Source: Maricaulis sp034670125 | GTDB taxonomy: Bacteria; Pseudomonadota; Alphaproteobacteria; Caulobacterales; Maricaulaceae | Length of the DNA stretch: 64,000 bases | Reading direction: 5' to 3' | NCBI RefSeq assembly: GCF_034670125.1 | Contig: NZ_JAXMOC010000004.1 | Span: 62,001-126,000, forward strand | Shown: in pieces, positions 1-7,524 of the stretch | Position numbering within the stretch: the first letter of the stretch is position 1 | How the letters are laid out: every line of letters starts with the position of its first letter | Notes under the pieces: generated by a model | Databases searched by the model: none | What the model was told of the DNA's origin: nothing | The model's input: only the letters and a program-made list of their open reading frames with translations | Position numbers and translations under genes: made by a program

Positions 1-11
1 AGGCGGTCAGG

Positions 12-467
12 ATGAATTACGAAACCCTCTATTCGGTGATCAACCTGGCGGTGATGCCGGCCTGGGCCCTGCTTATCCTCGCCCCCGGCTGGGTGTGGAC
101 GCAGCGGCTGGTACACAGCGCCTTGGTGCCGCTGGCGCTGGCGGCCGTCTATCTCACATTTCTGACGCTGGGAGTCGGATTCGGACAATCCCAACCGGGC
201 GCCGGCATGGACAGCCTCGGCGCCGTGCAAGCCCTTTTCTCCCACCCGGTCGGTCTGCTCACGGGCTGGGTCCATTTCCTAGTCTTCGACCTGTTTGTCG
301 GGGCCTGGGTCGCACGCGATGCCCGGCGCATCGGTCTCAGCCGCTGGTTCGTCACGCCGTCACTATTACTGACATTCCTGTTCGGACCCGTAGGACTGCT
401 GATCTATCTGATTGCCCGCAAGCTGAGCGGCAAGGCGGGGTGGTCCCTGGACGAGGCCGCCGTATAA
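12..467 (+). CDS. ABA4-like integral membrane protein
   Basis: A 151-residue membrane protein with about four hydrophobic segments (near residues 8-25, 38-57, 80-100 and 117-136). The layout, the histidine in the third segment (GWVHFLVFDLFVG) and the arginine-rich loop after it (DARRIGLSRW) resemble the ABA4-like family (DUF4281), named after a plant carotenoid-pathway membrane protein. The bacterial function is not established. The start has an AGG-type ribosome site in the first bases of the window, so an upstream operon partner could lie outside. It is convergent with rtcB. Confidence 0.7.
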   Translation: MNYETLYSVINLAVMPAWALLILAPGWVWTQRLVHSALVPLALAAVYLTFLTLGVGFGQSQPGAGMDSLGAVQALFSHPVGLLTGWVHFLVFDLFVGAWVARDARRIGLSRWFVTPSLLLTFLFGPVGLLIYLIARKLSGKAGWSLDEAAV

Positions 468-484
468 CAACCCGGATGGGCAAG

Positions 485-519
485 TGTGGCGGGCAGGACG
501 ACCGTCCCGCCCGCCACAT
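485..519. terminator. Inverted repeat between convergent genes
   Basis: GTGGCGGGC and GCCCGCCAC form a 9-bp stem with an inner GGAC/GTCC pairing. It lies exactly between the ends of the ABA4-like gene and rtcB. There is no T-run on either side, so it may be a bidirectional, U-poor terminator or simply a transcript-end hairpin. Confidence 0.5.
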
Positions 520-1731
520 CTAACCTTTCACACAGACGACCTGTTTGAGGGTGTGAACCACTTCCACCAGGTCGGACTGGGCTGCCATTACCGTGTCGAT
601 GTCCTTGTAGGCCATCGGCGTTTCATCGATGACGCCGGCATCCTTCCGGCACTCCACCCCGTCCGTCGCCTTGCGGTGATCGGCGAGGGTGAAGCTCTGC
701 TTCGCCCTGGTCCGCGACATGGTCCGCCCGGCCCCGTGCGAGCAGGAGCAGAAGCTGTCAGCCGCGCCCTTGCCGCGCACGATGAAGGATTTCGCCCCCA
801 TCGAGCCCGGAATGATGCCGAGCTCGCCGTCCCGCGCCGAAACCGCGCCCTTCCGGGTCAGCCAGACATCGGCTCCGAAATGGTGCTCCTGCTCCACATA
901 GTTGTGGTGACAGTTCACCGCGGCCTTGTCGGTCTTGAACCGGCCCAGTGTCGAGCGTAGGGCGTGGAGGACGCGCTCCATCATCGCCTCGCGGTTCTCC
1001 CGGGCATAATCCTGGGCCCAGCCGACGGCTTCCACATAATCGTCAAACAGCGGCTCGCCCTCCATGAAGAAGGCGAGGTCCTTGTCCGGCACATGGAAGT
1101 CCAGCACCCGCCGGGCGAGTTCCTCACGGGCCCGCTCGATGAAATAGGTGCCGATCATGTTTCCGGTGCCGCGCGATCCGGAGTGCAGCATCACCCACAC
1201 CGAGCCAGCCTCGTCGAGGCAAAGTTCAATGAAGTGATTGCCGCCGCCCAGCGTCCCGATCTGACCGTCCACCTTGTGGGTGCCGATCCTCTTGTGCTTG
1301 GCCTTGATCACGGCGAGCCGGTCCATCAGGCCGGACGCTTTCAGGCGCGTGTCGACCGAGGCCGGCTTGATGCGGTGGTCGCCGCCCTTGCCATTGCCGA
1401 CCGGCACGGCCCGCTCAATGGCGTCGCGGGTGGCCTTCAAGCTGTCCGGCAATTGGTTCGCCGTCAGACTGGTCCGGATCGCCATCATGCCGCAGCCGAT
1501 ATCGACCCCGACCGCAGCCGGTATGATTGCCCCCTTGGTGGGGATGACCGAACCGACCGTAGCGCCGCGTCCGAAATGAACGTCCGGCATGGCCGCGACG
1601 TGGCTGTGCACGAAGGGCAGGCCGGCGACATTGCGCAGCTGCTCGATCGCGGCATCCTCGACCGGAACACCCTTCACCCAAGCCTTGATCAGGCCGGACG
1701 AGGTCTCGATGGCTTCAAACTGGGTCGACAT
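520..1731 (-). CDS. rtcB: RtcB family RNA ligase
   Basis: RtcB is a GTP- and Mn-dependent ligase that joins RNA 2',3'-cyclic phosphate ends to 5'-OH ends in RNA repair and tRNA splicing. At 403 residues it matches the family length. Visible hallmarks are the metal-site stretch GVDIGCGM, GTLGGGNHFIE, HSGSRGTGN, CHHNYVEQE, and near the C-terminus SHGAGRTMSR, which carries the histidine that is guanylylated. The gene stands alone, without RtcA (RNA cyclase) or an RtcR regulator. The ATG has a GGAG site 9 bases upstream. Its leader contains a strong hairpin at 1808-1841. Confidence 0.95.
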   Translation of the reverse strand: MSTQFEAIETSSGLIKAWVKGVPVEDAAIEQLRNVAGLPFVHSHVAAMPDVHFGRGATVGSVIPTKGAIIPAAVGVDIGCGMMAIRTSLTANQLPDSLKATRDAIERAVPVGNGKGGDHRIKPASVDTRLKASGLMDRLAVIKAKHKRIGTHKVDGQIGTLGGGNHFIELCLDEAGSVWVMLHSGSRGTGNMIGTYFIERAREELARRVLDFHVPDKDLAFFMEGEPLFDDYVEAVGWAQDYARENREAMMERVLHALRSTLGRFKTDKAAVNCHHNYVEQEHHFGADVWLTRKGAVSARDGELGIIPGSMGAKSFIVRGKGAADSFCSCSHGAGRTMSRTRAKQSFTLADHRKATDGVECRKDAGVIDETPMAYKDIDTVMAAQSDLVEVVHTLKQVVCVKG

Positions 1732-1807
1732 GGCTGCCGTCTCCGCTACGGGCGCGGAGCCTTTCTCTCACTTTGGTCAAACATACAGGAACTAAGGGTG
1801 CCCATGC

Positions 1808-1841
1808 GGGAGGGAGTGCGTCGGGGGTCGCACTCCCTCCC
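1808..1841. repeat. Perfect 13-bp inverted repeat in the rtcB leader
   Basis: GGGAGGGAGTGCG is followed after 8 bases by its exact reverse complement. The hairpin ends 77 bp before the rtcB start codon. There is no T-run on either strand, so it is not a typical terminator. It could be a leader element or a protein-binding site. Confidence 0.6.
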
Positions 1842-1892
1842 TGGGATTTGCATTCCGGCCGCCTTTGGGGGGAGAGGGGCGGCGCAGAATAC

Positions 1893-1925
1893 AAAAAACC
1901 CTCCTCGAGCGGGCGCTCGGGAGGG
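1893..1925 (-). terminator. Rho-independent terminator, minus strand
   Basis: On the minus strand a CCCTCC-CGAGC / GCTCG-GGAGGG stem (about 10-11 bp with one bulge, GCCC loop) is followed directly by TTTTTTG. It sits 26 bases after the stop of the candidate small gene at 1952-2044 and about 160 bp ahead of rtcB, so it would end a short independent transcript. Confidence 0.8.
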
Positions 1926-1951
1926 CCAACATCCGGGACTGTGGGGCCAGT

Positions 1952-2044
1952 CTACCGGGTGGAAGCGTCATCCTCCGCGCGCACAACCGCCGCCGGCCAG
2001 AAGACCGGGCGGGAGAGGCGATATCGGGTCTGAACTGAGTTCAT
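1952..2044 (-). CDS. Candidate 30-residue small protein with its own terminator
   Basis: ATG at 2044 with a purine-rich AAGAAGAGA ribosome site 5 bases upstream opens a 30-codon frame beginning MNSVQTRYRLSRPVFWPAA and ending DDASTR. A clear intrinsic terminator follows 26 bases after the stop. I do not recognise the peptide. It has no run of one amino acid that would mark a classical attenuator leader, so a stand-alone small protein is likelier. It is basic with a short hydrophobic patch (PVFWPAAVV). Confidence 0.45.
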   Translation of the reverse strand: MNSVQTRYRLSRPVFWPAAVVRAEDDASTR

Positions 2045-2219
2045 GATCGTCTCTTCTTGTGCGCAGGAACCGACGGTGCGGGTCCCGGGCGGGGTTGACG
2101 GGAGGCGGCTTATGACGCCGACCGGGCTCGCGTGCAAGGCGAATTTGACACGGTTGGGTTGGATTGGAGTGAGGTGTGGCTTTTTCGTGACAGGTGTGTG
2201 GTGGAGGGGCACCGCTTCC

Positions 2220-2330
2220 ACACCTTCTCCCCCGGGAGAAGGTGCCCGAAGGGCGGATGAGGGGGATCAGCCCACCGACACCGGGATCGCCCCCTCACCC
2301 TGCCCCTCACCCAAGGGAGAGGGAATAGGC
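2220..2330. repeat. REP-like palindromic intergenic repeat
   Basis: CACCTTCTCCC / GGGAGAAGGTG (2221-2244) is followed by TGAGGGGGATC ... GATCGCCCCCTCA and CCCTCACCC ... AAGGGAGAGGG. This chain of G+C-rich palindromes is typical of dispersed intergenic repeats in proteobacterial genomes. It lies about 90 bp upstream of lysK. Confidence 0.65.
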
Positions 2331-2418
2331 CCCCGCCAAGCCCGGCCTGCTTGACCATCCCGTGCTTCCCCTCTACCCCGCGAGCATCTGTCCTCCTGTT
2401 TGAGAAAGTTGCCCCGGG

Positions 2419-4008
2419 ATGTCTGTTTCCGATCTTGCCCAAAACGCGAAAGCCTGGCCGTTTGAACAAGCGCGCCTGCTCAAGAAGCGTCTGGACAAGC
2501 TGGGGCGAAAATCCGGGCCGGTCGTGTTCGAGACCGGCTATGGCCCGTCGGGGCTTCCGCACATGGGAACCTTCGGCGAGGTCGTGCGCACCACGATGGT
2601 GCTGCGCGCCTTTGATGCGCTGACCGGCGGGGCCTATGAGCCGCAGCTGATCTGTGTCTCCGATGACATGGACGGCATGCGCAAAGTGCCCGACAACCTG
2701 CCGCAGCAGGACATGCTGAACCAGCACCTGCAGGAGCCGCTGACCGTGGTGCCCGATCCGTTCGGCACGCATGAGAGCTTTGGCGCCCACATGAATGCCC
2801 GCCTGCGCGGCTTCCTCGACGGCTTCGGCTTCACCTACACCTTCAAGTCCGCGACCGAGCTCTACAGGTCCGGTGCTTTTGACGCGATGCTAAAGCGCGC
2901 GGCCGAGCGCTATGATGACATAATGGCGGTGATGCTGCCGACGCTGGGGGCCGAGCGCCAGGCGACCTATTCGCCCTTCCTGCCGATCTCGCCGAAGACG
3001 GGCCGGGTCCTCTATGTGCCGATGAAGGCTGTCGATGCCGAAGCCGGCACGATCACGTTCGACGATGAAGACGGCACCGAGACCACGCTGCCGGTCACCG
3101 GCGGTCATGTGAAGCTTCAGTGGAAGCCGGATTTCGGCATGCGCTGGGCGGCGCTGGGCGTTGATTTTGAAATGTTCGGCAAGGACCACCAGACCAATGC
3201 GCCGATTTATTCGCGCATCTGCAAGATTCTTGGTGCCGAGCCGCCGACGCAATTCGTCTATGAGCTCTTCCTGGATCAGAAGGGCGAGAAGATCTCCAAG
3301 TCCAAGGGCAATGGCCTGTCGGTCGAGGACTGGCTGACATACGCCCCGGCGGAGAGCCTGTCCTATTACAACTTCGTCAAGCCGAAGACGGCCAAGCGCT
3401 TGTATTTCGACGTCATTCCCAAGGCGGTCGATGAGTATATGCAGCATCTGGCGGCCTATGCCGGCCAGACGCCGGACAAGCAGCTGGAAAACCCGGCCTG
3501 GCATATCCATGACGGCAACCCGCCGACCGACACTTCGCCGATCTCCTTTGCCCTGATGCTCAATCTGGCCTCGGCCGCCTCGGCTCACAATACCGAGGTG
3601 ATGTGGGGCTTTATCGGCCGCTATGTCGACGGCGCGACGGCGCAGAGCCATCCGCTGCTCGATCAGCTGGCCGGCTTTGCGGTGCAGTATTTCGCTGATT
3701 TCGTCGAGCCGACCAAATCCTTCCGTCTTGCGACGGACATGGAACGGGCGGCGATGGACGACCTGCTGGCGCGCCTGCGGGCGATGGATGCGGACGAGCG
3801 CGACGCCGTGAAGATCCAGGACGAGGTCTTCGCTGCCGGCAAGACGCAGGAGTTCGACAACCTGCGCGACTGGTTCCAGGCGCTCTATGAAGTCTTGCTT
3901 GGCCAGTCGCAGGGCCCGCGTTTCGGCAGTTTCGTCGCCATTTACGGCGTCGGTGAGACCATTGCGCTCATCGAGAGGGCGTTGGCGGGTGATCTCGTAA
4001 CCACCTGA
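2419..4008 (+). CDS. lysK: Lysyl-tRNA synthetase, class I
   Basis: Charges tRNA-Lys with lysine in the cytoplasm. This is the archaeal-type class I enzyme used by most alphaproteobacteria in place of the class II LysS. At 529 residues it has the family length. The Rossmann-fold nucleotide signatures are visible: PSGLPHMGT (HIGH-like) near residue 44, and KISKSKG (KMSKS) near residue 293. The ATG at 2419 follows an intergenic region with REP-like repeats. A terminator-like hairpin follows at 4019, so it appears to be monocistronic. Confidence 0.95.
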   Translation: MSVSDLAQNAKAWPFEQARLLKKRLDKLGRKSGPVVFETGYGPSGLPHMGTFGEVVRTTMVLRAFDALTGGAYEPQLICVSDDMDGMRKVPDNLPQQDMLNQHLQEPLTVVPDPFGTHESFGAHMNARLRGFLDGFGFTYTFKSATELYRSGAFDAMLKRAAERYDDIMAVMLPTLGAERQATYSPFLPISPKTGRVLYVPMKAVDAEAGTITFDDEDGTETTLPVTGGHVKLQWKPDFGMRWAALGVDFEMFGKDHQTNAPIYSRICKILGAEPPTQFVYELFLDQKGEKISKSKGNGLSVEDWLTYAPAESLSYYNFVKPKTAKRLYFDVIPKAVDEYMQHLAAYAGQTPDKQLENPAWHIHDGNPPTDTSPISFALMLNLASAASAHNTEVMWGFIGRYVDGATAQSHPLLDQLAGFAVQYFADFVEPTKSFRLATDMERAAMDDLLARLRAMDADERDAVKIQDEVFAAGKTQEFDNLRDWFQALYEVLLGQSQGPRFGSFVAIYGVGETIALIERALAGDLVTT

Positions 4009-4017
4009 TTTTATGAG

Positions 4018-4048
4018 AGAGCTCGTCGGACGGGCTTTCTTTTTCCGA
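4018..4048 (+). terminator. Intrinsic terminator after lysK
   Basis: AGCTCG-TCGGA-CGGGCT (one G-U pair) is followed by TTCTTTTTC, a compact stem with a T-rich tail 10 bases after the lysK stop. Confidence 0.65.
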
Positions 4049-4065
4049 TTGTATGTAAGAAAAAT

Positions 4066-4092
4066 TTGACACAAAGTCCGCTCGACTATACA
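4066..4092 (+). promoter_or_regulatory. Sigma-70-like promoter for the membrane protein/XRE operon
   Basis: A perfect TTGACA (4066-4071) and TATACA (4087-4092) are separated by 15 bp, slightly shorter than usual, in an A+T-rich pocket. The predicted transcript start (about 4099) falls on the upstream ATG at 4100, which supports the start at 4139 for the first gene. Confidence 0.6.
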
Positions 4093-4138
4093 CCTCGAAA
4101 TGTCAAAAATAACAGACTCAAAGATTGGAGAACTTGAC

Positions 4139-4573
4139 ATGAGTTTCCAAGAGAAAAGCAATATCGCCATGCTTGTGGTGACTGGTGGCACATACGCCTG
4201 GTATTTCGCCAGCTCGGCCGATGTCCTGTTGGGTGGCCGCGACAGTCCGGTCGAGGCCCTGGCACTGACCAACATGAAAATGCTGCTCACGGTTGGCATC
4301 ATAATCGTCGCGTCGATTGTCGCGCATATCGCCATCGCGATCGCGGCGCCGTCCGAGGCCAATGAGGATGCGGACGAGCGCGACAAGCTGGTCGAAATGC
4401 GTGGCGACCAGCGCGGCGGTTTCGTCCTGGCCGTGTTTGCACTCGGTGCCATGGCATCGGCCATGACCGCCCAACCCTACTATCTGATCGCCAATCTGAT
4501 CCTCGCCGGACTGGTTGCCAGCGAGCTGGTCAAGGGTGTGTCCAAACTGGTCGATTATCGGCGGGGCGTGTAA
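4139..4573 (+). CDS. Four-helix membrane protein (DUF2178-like), first of a paralogous pair
   Basis: A 144-residue protein with four predicted membrane helices and a charged central loop (EANEDADERDKLVEMRGDQRGG). This pattern resembles DUF2178-type membrane proteins, which often sit beside small XRE regulators. I chose the ATG at 4139 because GGAG lies 8 bases upstream; the earlier ATG at 4100 coincides with the predicted transcription start. The next gene begins at the last base of this stop codon, is also 144 residues, and shares the helix layout and a D/E-RGD-x-x-GG loop, so the two look like a duplicated pair. No biochemical role is known to me. Confidence 0.7.
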   Translation: MSFQEKSNIAMLVVTGGTYAWYFASSADVLLGGRDSPVEALALTNMKMLLTVGIIIVASIVAHIAIAIAAPSEANEDADERDKLVEMRGDQRGGFVLAVFALGAMASAMTAQPYYLIANLILAGLVASELVKGVSKLVDYRRGV

Positions 4574-5007
4574 TGCCCGGCTTCCTTGAAAAAATGAATC
4601 GCGCGGTCGCAATCGGTACGATCCTGGCTTTGGGCTGGTATCTCATCCGGGTCGTCCCCCAGGTCTTCAGTCGCCCCCTGGATGAGGTCACATGGAAAGT
4701 CGAGATGGTGATCGCGGTGGTGGTCTTCGTGGCCACCCTGATTGCCGACATCGTCCGAGCCGCGATTTCCAACCGAAAAGAGTTGGGCGAGGCCGATGTT
4801 GTCGATGACGGGCGTGACCATGCGGCCGAGCAACGCGGAGACGCCTGGGGCGGACATGCCATGCATGCCGCGGCCTTTGTCGCCCTGATGCTGCTGGTCC
4901 TGGATTTTGACCCGTTCTGGGCGGCGAACAGCTTGTTCGTCGGGGCCATGCTGGCCGGTCTCGTCAGCGCCCTTGTCAAAATGCTGACCCTTCGCGGGAG
5001 TGTTTGA
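4573..5007 (+). CDS. Four-helix membrane protein (DUF2178-like), second of the pair
   Basis: A 144-residue paralogue of the preceding protein, with helices near residues 10-28, 43-62, 92-110 and 115-135. The acidic/basic central loop ends in EQRGDAWGG, which aligns with DQRGG in its partner. The stop and start of the two genes overlap, and the XRE regulator follows within a few bases, so the three genes are probably co-transcribed and translationally coupled. The proteins may form a hetero-oligomer; that is inference. Confidence 0.7.
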   Translation: MPGFLEKMNRAVAIGTILALGWYLIRVVPQVFSRPLDEVTWKVEMVIAVVVFVATLIADIVRAAISNRKELGEADVVDDGRDHAAEQRGDAWGGHAMHAAAFVALMLLVLDFDPFWAANSLFVGAMLAGLVSALVKMLTLRGSV

Positions 5008-5009
5008 CC

Positions 5010-5228
5010 ATGGCCAAGTCGACCCCCATCACCAATGAGATCCGCACGCTGCGCTTTCACGCCGGGGAAATGACCCAGGCCGAGCTGGCCCGGCAGGTTG
5101 GCGTGACCCGGCAGACCATCATCGCCATCGAACACGGCAAGTACTCGCCCTCGCTTGAGGTCGCATTCAAGATCGCTGCCGTCTTCAAGGTCGGGCTGGA
5201 TGAGGTCTTCCAGTATCCGGTCGAATGA
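5010..5228 (+). CDS. Small XRE-family (YozG-type) transcriptional regulator
   Basis: A 72-residue protein that is essentially one helix-turn-helix domain (TQAELARQVGVTRQTIIAIE) ending DEVFQYPVE. It matches the short Cro/CI-like regulators that accompany DUF2178 membrane genes. I start it at the ATG at 5010, with GGGAG 9 bases upstream; a TTG at 5004 is in frame but less likely. It overlaps the membrane gene only if the TTG is used. It probably controls its own operon from the promoter at 4066. Confidence 0.85.
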   Translation: MAKSTPITNEIRTLRFHAGEMTQAELARQVGVTRQTIIAIEHGKYSPSLEVAFKIAAVFKVGLDEVFQYPVE

Positions 5229-5340
5229 CCGACATCCAGTTGCGCGAGGCGGAGACACGCTGCATTTGTTTGTGATTGGGGGTGGATTTTCCGTCAATTG
5301 GAAGCATTTCTCTAACCCGTTGCAACGAGGTTGGCTGACC

Positions 5341-7524
5341 ATGAAATGCGGCCTGTTCATATTGTCCAACGCGGTCAGTCGTGCCGTTGCCGCCAGCTTT
5401 GCCCTGGCGGTGTCCTCCATGGCACCTGCCTGGGGCCAGGCCGCGGACGAGAATACCGGCATCGCTGTCTACCGGCCTGATGCCTTCGCGGAATTCCTGC
5501 CCCGCAATGCGCTGGACATGGTGTATCGCCTGCCCGGTTTCAGCCTGAATGGCGGCGACAATGTTCGCGGCCTGTCGGGCGCCGCCGGCAATGTCCTGAT
5601 CAATGGACGCCGTCCGCCGCGCGGCAGCGGCTCGCTGGACGCCCGTATTCGTGCGATCCGGGTCGAGGATGTGCTTCGCCTGGAGCTTATTGAAGCCGGC
5701 GCCCGTGATGTCGAAATGCAGGGCTACCCGTTGCTGCTCAACATCGTGACCACGCAGACTAGCGCGACCCGCGTCGACGGGCGTATCGAGATCGAGCCGC
5801 GCGAAGATGGCGGTGAGGAATACCAGGGTGAACTGGCGGCATCGATCACCGGTGGCCGGTTCGAGCTGGAGGCGCGCCTTGACCTCTATGATGAGACGAT
5901 CACCGATTACGGGTCGGTGAGAACGTCCACCGCCGACGAACCGACAGCGCGCATCTCGTCCGACGAGCTGGAAGGCTTCACTCGCCGGGACTGGCTGGCC
6001 CTGGCCCGCTACCACGCCAATCCGCGCAATGATTTCGAGTTTTCACTGTCAACCGAGCGGCGGGACAACACATCCACGCCGGTTCTGGATTCGGGCTCGC
6101 CGGCCGGTACGATCGAAGCCGGTGCGTCGGAGTCGATTGCCCGGTTCGGGTCGGCCCGGTGGCGTCATGATTTCTCCGACACAGTCGAGCTGATCGGCTT
6201 GGTCACGCGGCGGCAGGGCGAGGCTGTCGCCAGCAACAGTCTGCTCTCTTCGGGCGTGTCCAGCCAGTCGGCCTCGACCCGGGAGACCCGCGAAACAGCG
6301 GCTCGCGCCGATCTGCGCTGGAGGCCCGGCCGGTCGCTGACCCTGGAAACAGGCGTGACCTGGGCGACGAATATGCTCGAGGGTCGGTCATCGGCCTTCA
6401 TCGACGGTGTCGAGCAGGCCGTCGATGGCGCTGACGCGCAGGTCGAGGAGACCCGGTCAGCACTGCTGGCCTCGGCGACCTGGATCCCGTCGCCCCGGAT
6501 TTCGGCGACGATCGGGACCCGTTTCGAACAATTTTCCCTGGAGAGTTCGAACCAGGGCGGCGCCTCGCTCAGCCTGACGGACATCGCCCCTCGGGCCGAT
6601 ATCAACTGGTCCGTGACTGAACGCTGGACCTTGCGGCTCAGTTCCGAACGCAATGTGGGCCAGCTCGACCTTGACCAGTTCCTTGCCTCCACGGACCTCG
6701 ACAACGCGCTCAATACCGCCGGCGCATCGACGCTGGAACCGCAGCGGGACTGGACCCATACGGCCACACTGGAACGACGCTCGGGAGAGCGCGACCTGTT
6801 GCGCCTGGAAGCCGTGGCACAGGAAATCGAGAACCCGATTTCCAGTATTCTGGACGGAGACGGCAGTGTCCGCCCGGCCAATGTCGGTCCGGAGAGCATC
6901 CAGTGGGTCAATGCGGAGTTTGAACTTGAGCTGGACCGCTACGGACTGCCCGGCCTGAGCGTCGAGGGCAGTGCCAATCGCCGCTGGTCGGACCGTATTG
7001 ACCAATTGCAGGGGTTCGCGCGCACCACGTCCGGGCATCGCGACTACTCCATCAAGCTGGTCATCCGGAAGGAATGGTCGGACGGCCGCTATGTGGCGTC
7101 GTTCGAGGTTGAGGACCGGGCTCCGGCGATGCACTACTGGCTCACCGAGATCCGCGAGGAAAGCAACGGGGTCAGGCTTCGCCTTGATAGCGAATGGCGC
7201 CATGTGCCAGCATGGCGATCGGGCTTCTTCATGCGTTGGAATGGTGATCGCCGCGACACCATCCAGGTGTTTGATGGAGTCCGTGAACCGGGCGTCGATC
7301 CCGTTCTCGTCAATACCATCGATCGGTCCGAGGGGGTGTTTGCCTCGGTCTGGTCGGAGTGGGAGGTGCGCGAAGCGGGTTTCCTGCGCCTGTCCCTGCG
7401 CTCGGGGCGTGACAATGCCGGTGTCAGCCGTGTCGACACCCCATCCGGCGCATTTCTCGACCAGATTACCAGCCAGTCCGACAATGTGCCGTCCTTGAAT
7501 GTTCGCCTTCGCTTTCAGCGCTAG
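5341..7524 (+). CDS. TonB-dependent receptor-like outer-membrane protein
   Basis: A 727-residue protein with a cleavable signal peptide (about residues 1-32, ending APAWGQA). A plug-domain segment follows (DMVYRLPGFSLNG, then NVLINGRRPP and VEDVLRLELI), and then a long beta-barrel region rich in alternating aromatic and charged strands, ending in a terminal aromatic residue (NVRLRFQR). It should take up an unknown substrate across the outer membrane. I do not see a clear TonB box near the mature N-terminus. An upstream in-frame extension lacks signal character, so I start at 5341. It ends on overlapping stops with the convergent P450 gene. Confidence 0.8.
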   Translation: MKCGLFILSNAVSRAVAASFALAVSSMAPAWGQAADENTGIAVYRPDAFAEFLPRNALDMVYRLPGFSLNGGDNVRGLSGAAGNVLINGRRPPRGSGSLDARIRAIRVEDVLRLELIEAGARDVEMQGYPLLLNIVTTQTSATRVDGRIEIEPREDGGEEYQGELAASITGGRFELEARLDLYDETITDYGSVRTSTADEPTARISSDELEGFTRRDWLALARYHANPRNDFEFSLSTERRDNTSTPVLDSGSPAGTIEAGASESIARFGSARWRHDFSDTVELIGLVTRRQGEAVASNSLLSSGVSSQSASTRETRETAARADLRWRPGRSLTLETGVTWATNMLEGRSSAFIDGVEQAVDGADAQVEETRSALLASATWIPSPRISATIGTRFEQFSLESSNQGGASLSLTDIAPRADINWSVTERWTLRLSSERNVGQLDLDQFLASTDLDNALNTAGASTLEPQRDWTHTATLERRSGERDLLRLEAVAQEIENPISSILDGDGSVRPANVGPESIQWVNAEFELELDRYGLPGLSVEGSANRRWSDRIDQLQGFARTTSGHRDYSIKLVIRKEWSDGRYVASFEVEDRAPAMHYWLTEIREESNGVRLRLDSEWRHVPAWRSGFFMRWNGDRRDTIQVFDGVREPGVDPVLVNTIDRSEGVFASVWSEWEVREAGFLRLSLRSGRDNAGVSRVDTPSGAFLDQITSQSDNVPSLNVRLRFQR

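Larger units (their letters stand above)
1732..2418. other. Intergenic region between rtcB and lysK
   Basis: This 0.69-kb stretch between divergent genes has no long convincing gene. From rtcB outward it holds a perfect 13-bp hairpin (1808-1841), a minus-strand intrinsic terminator (1893-1925), a candidate 30-codon gene (1952-2044) and a REP-like repeat (2220-2330). Apparent longer ORFs run through the repeats and are not credible. Confidence 0.7.

Noticed and set aside
1952..2044. Amino-acid attenuator leader peptide
   Set aside because: No tandem codons for any single amino acid, and rtcB is not a biosynthetic gene.
2220..2330. CRISPR-like array
   Set aside because: Palindromes of unequal length without regular repeat-spacer units and without cas genes.
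5155..5340. N-terminal extension of the TonB-dependent receptor
   Set aside because: It has no signal peptide, overlaps the XRE gene and has unlikely composition.
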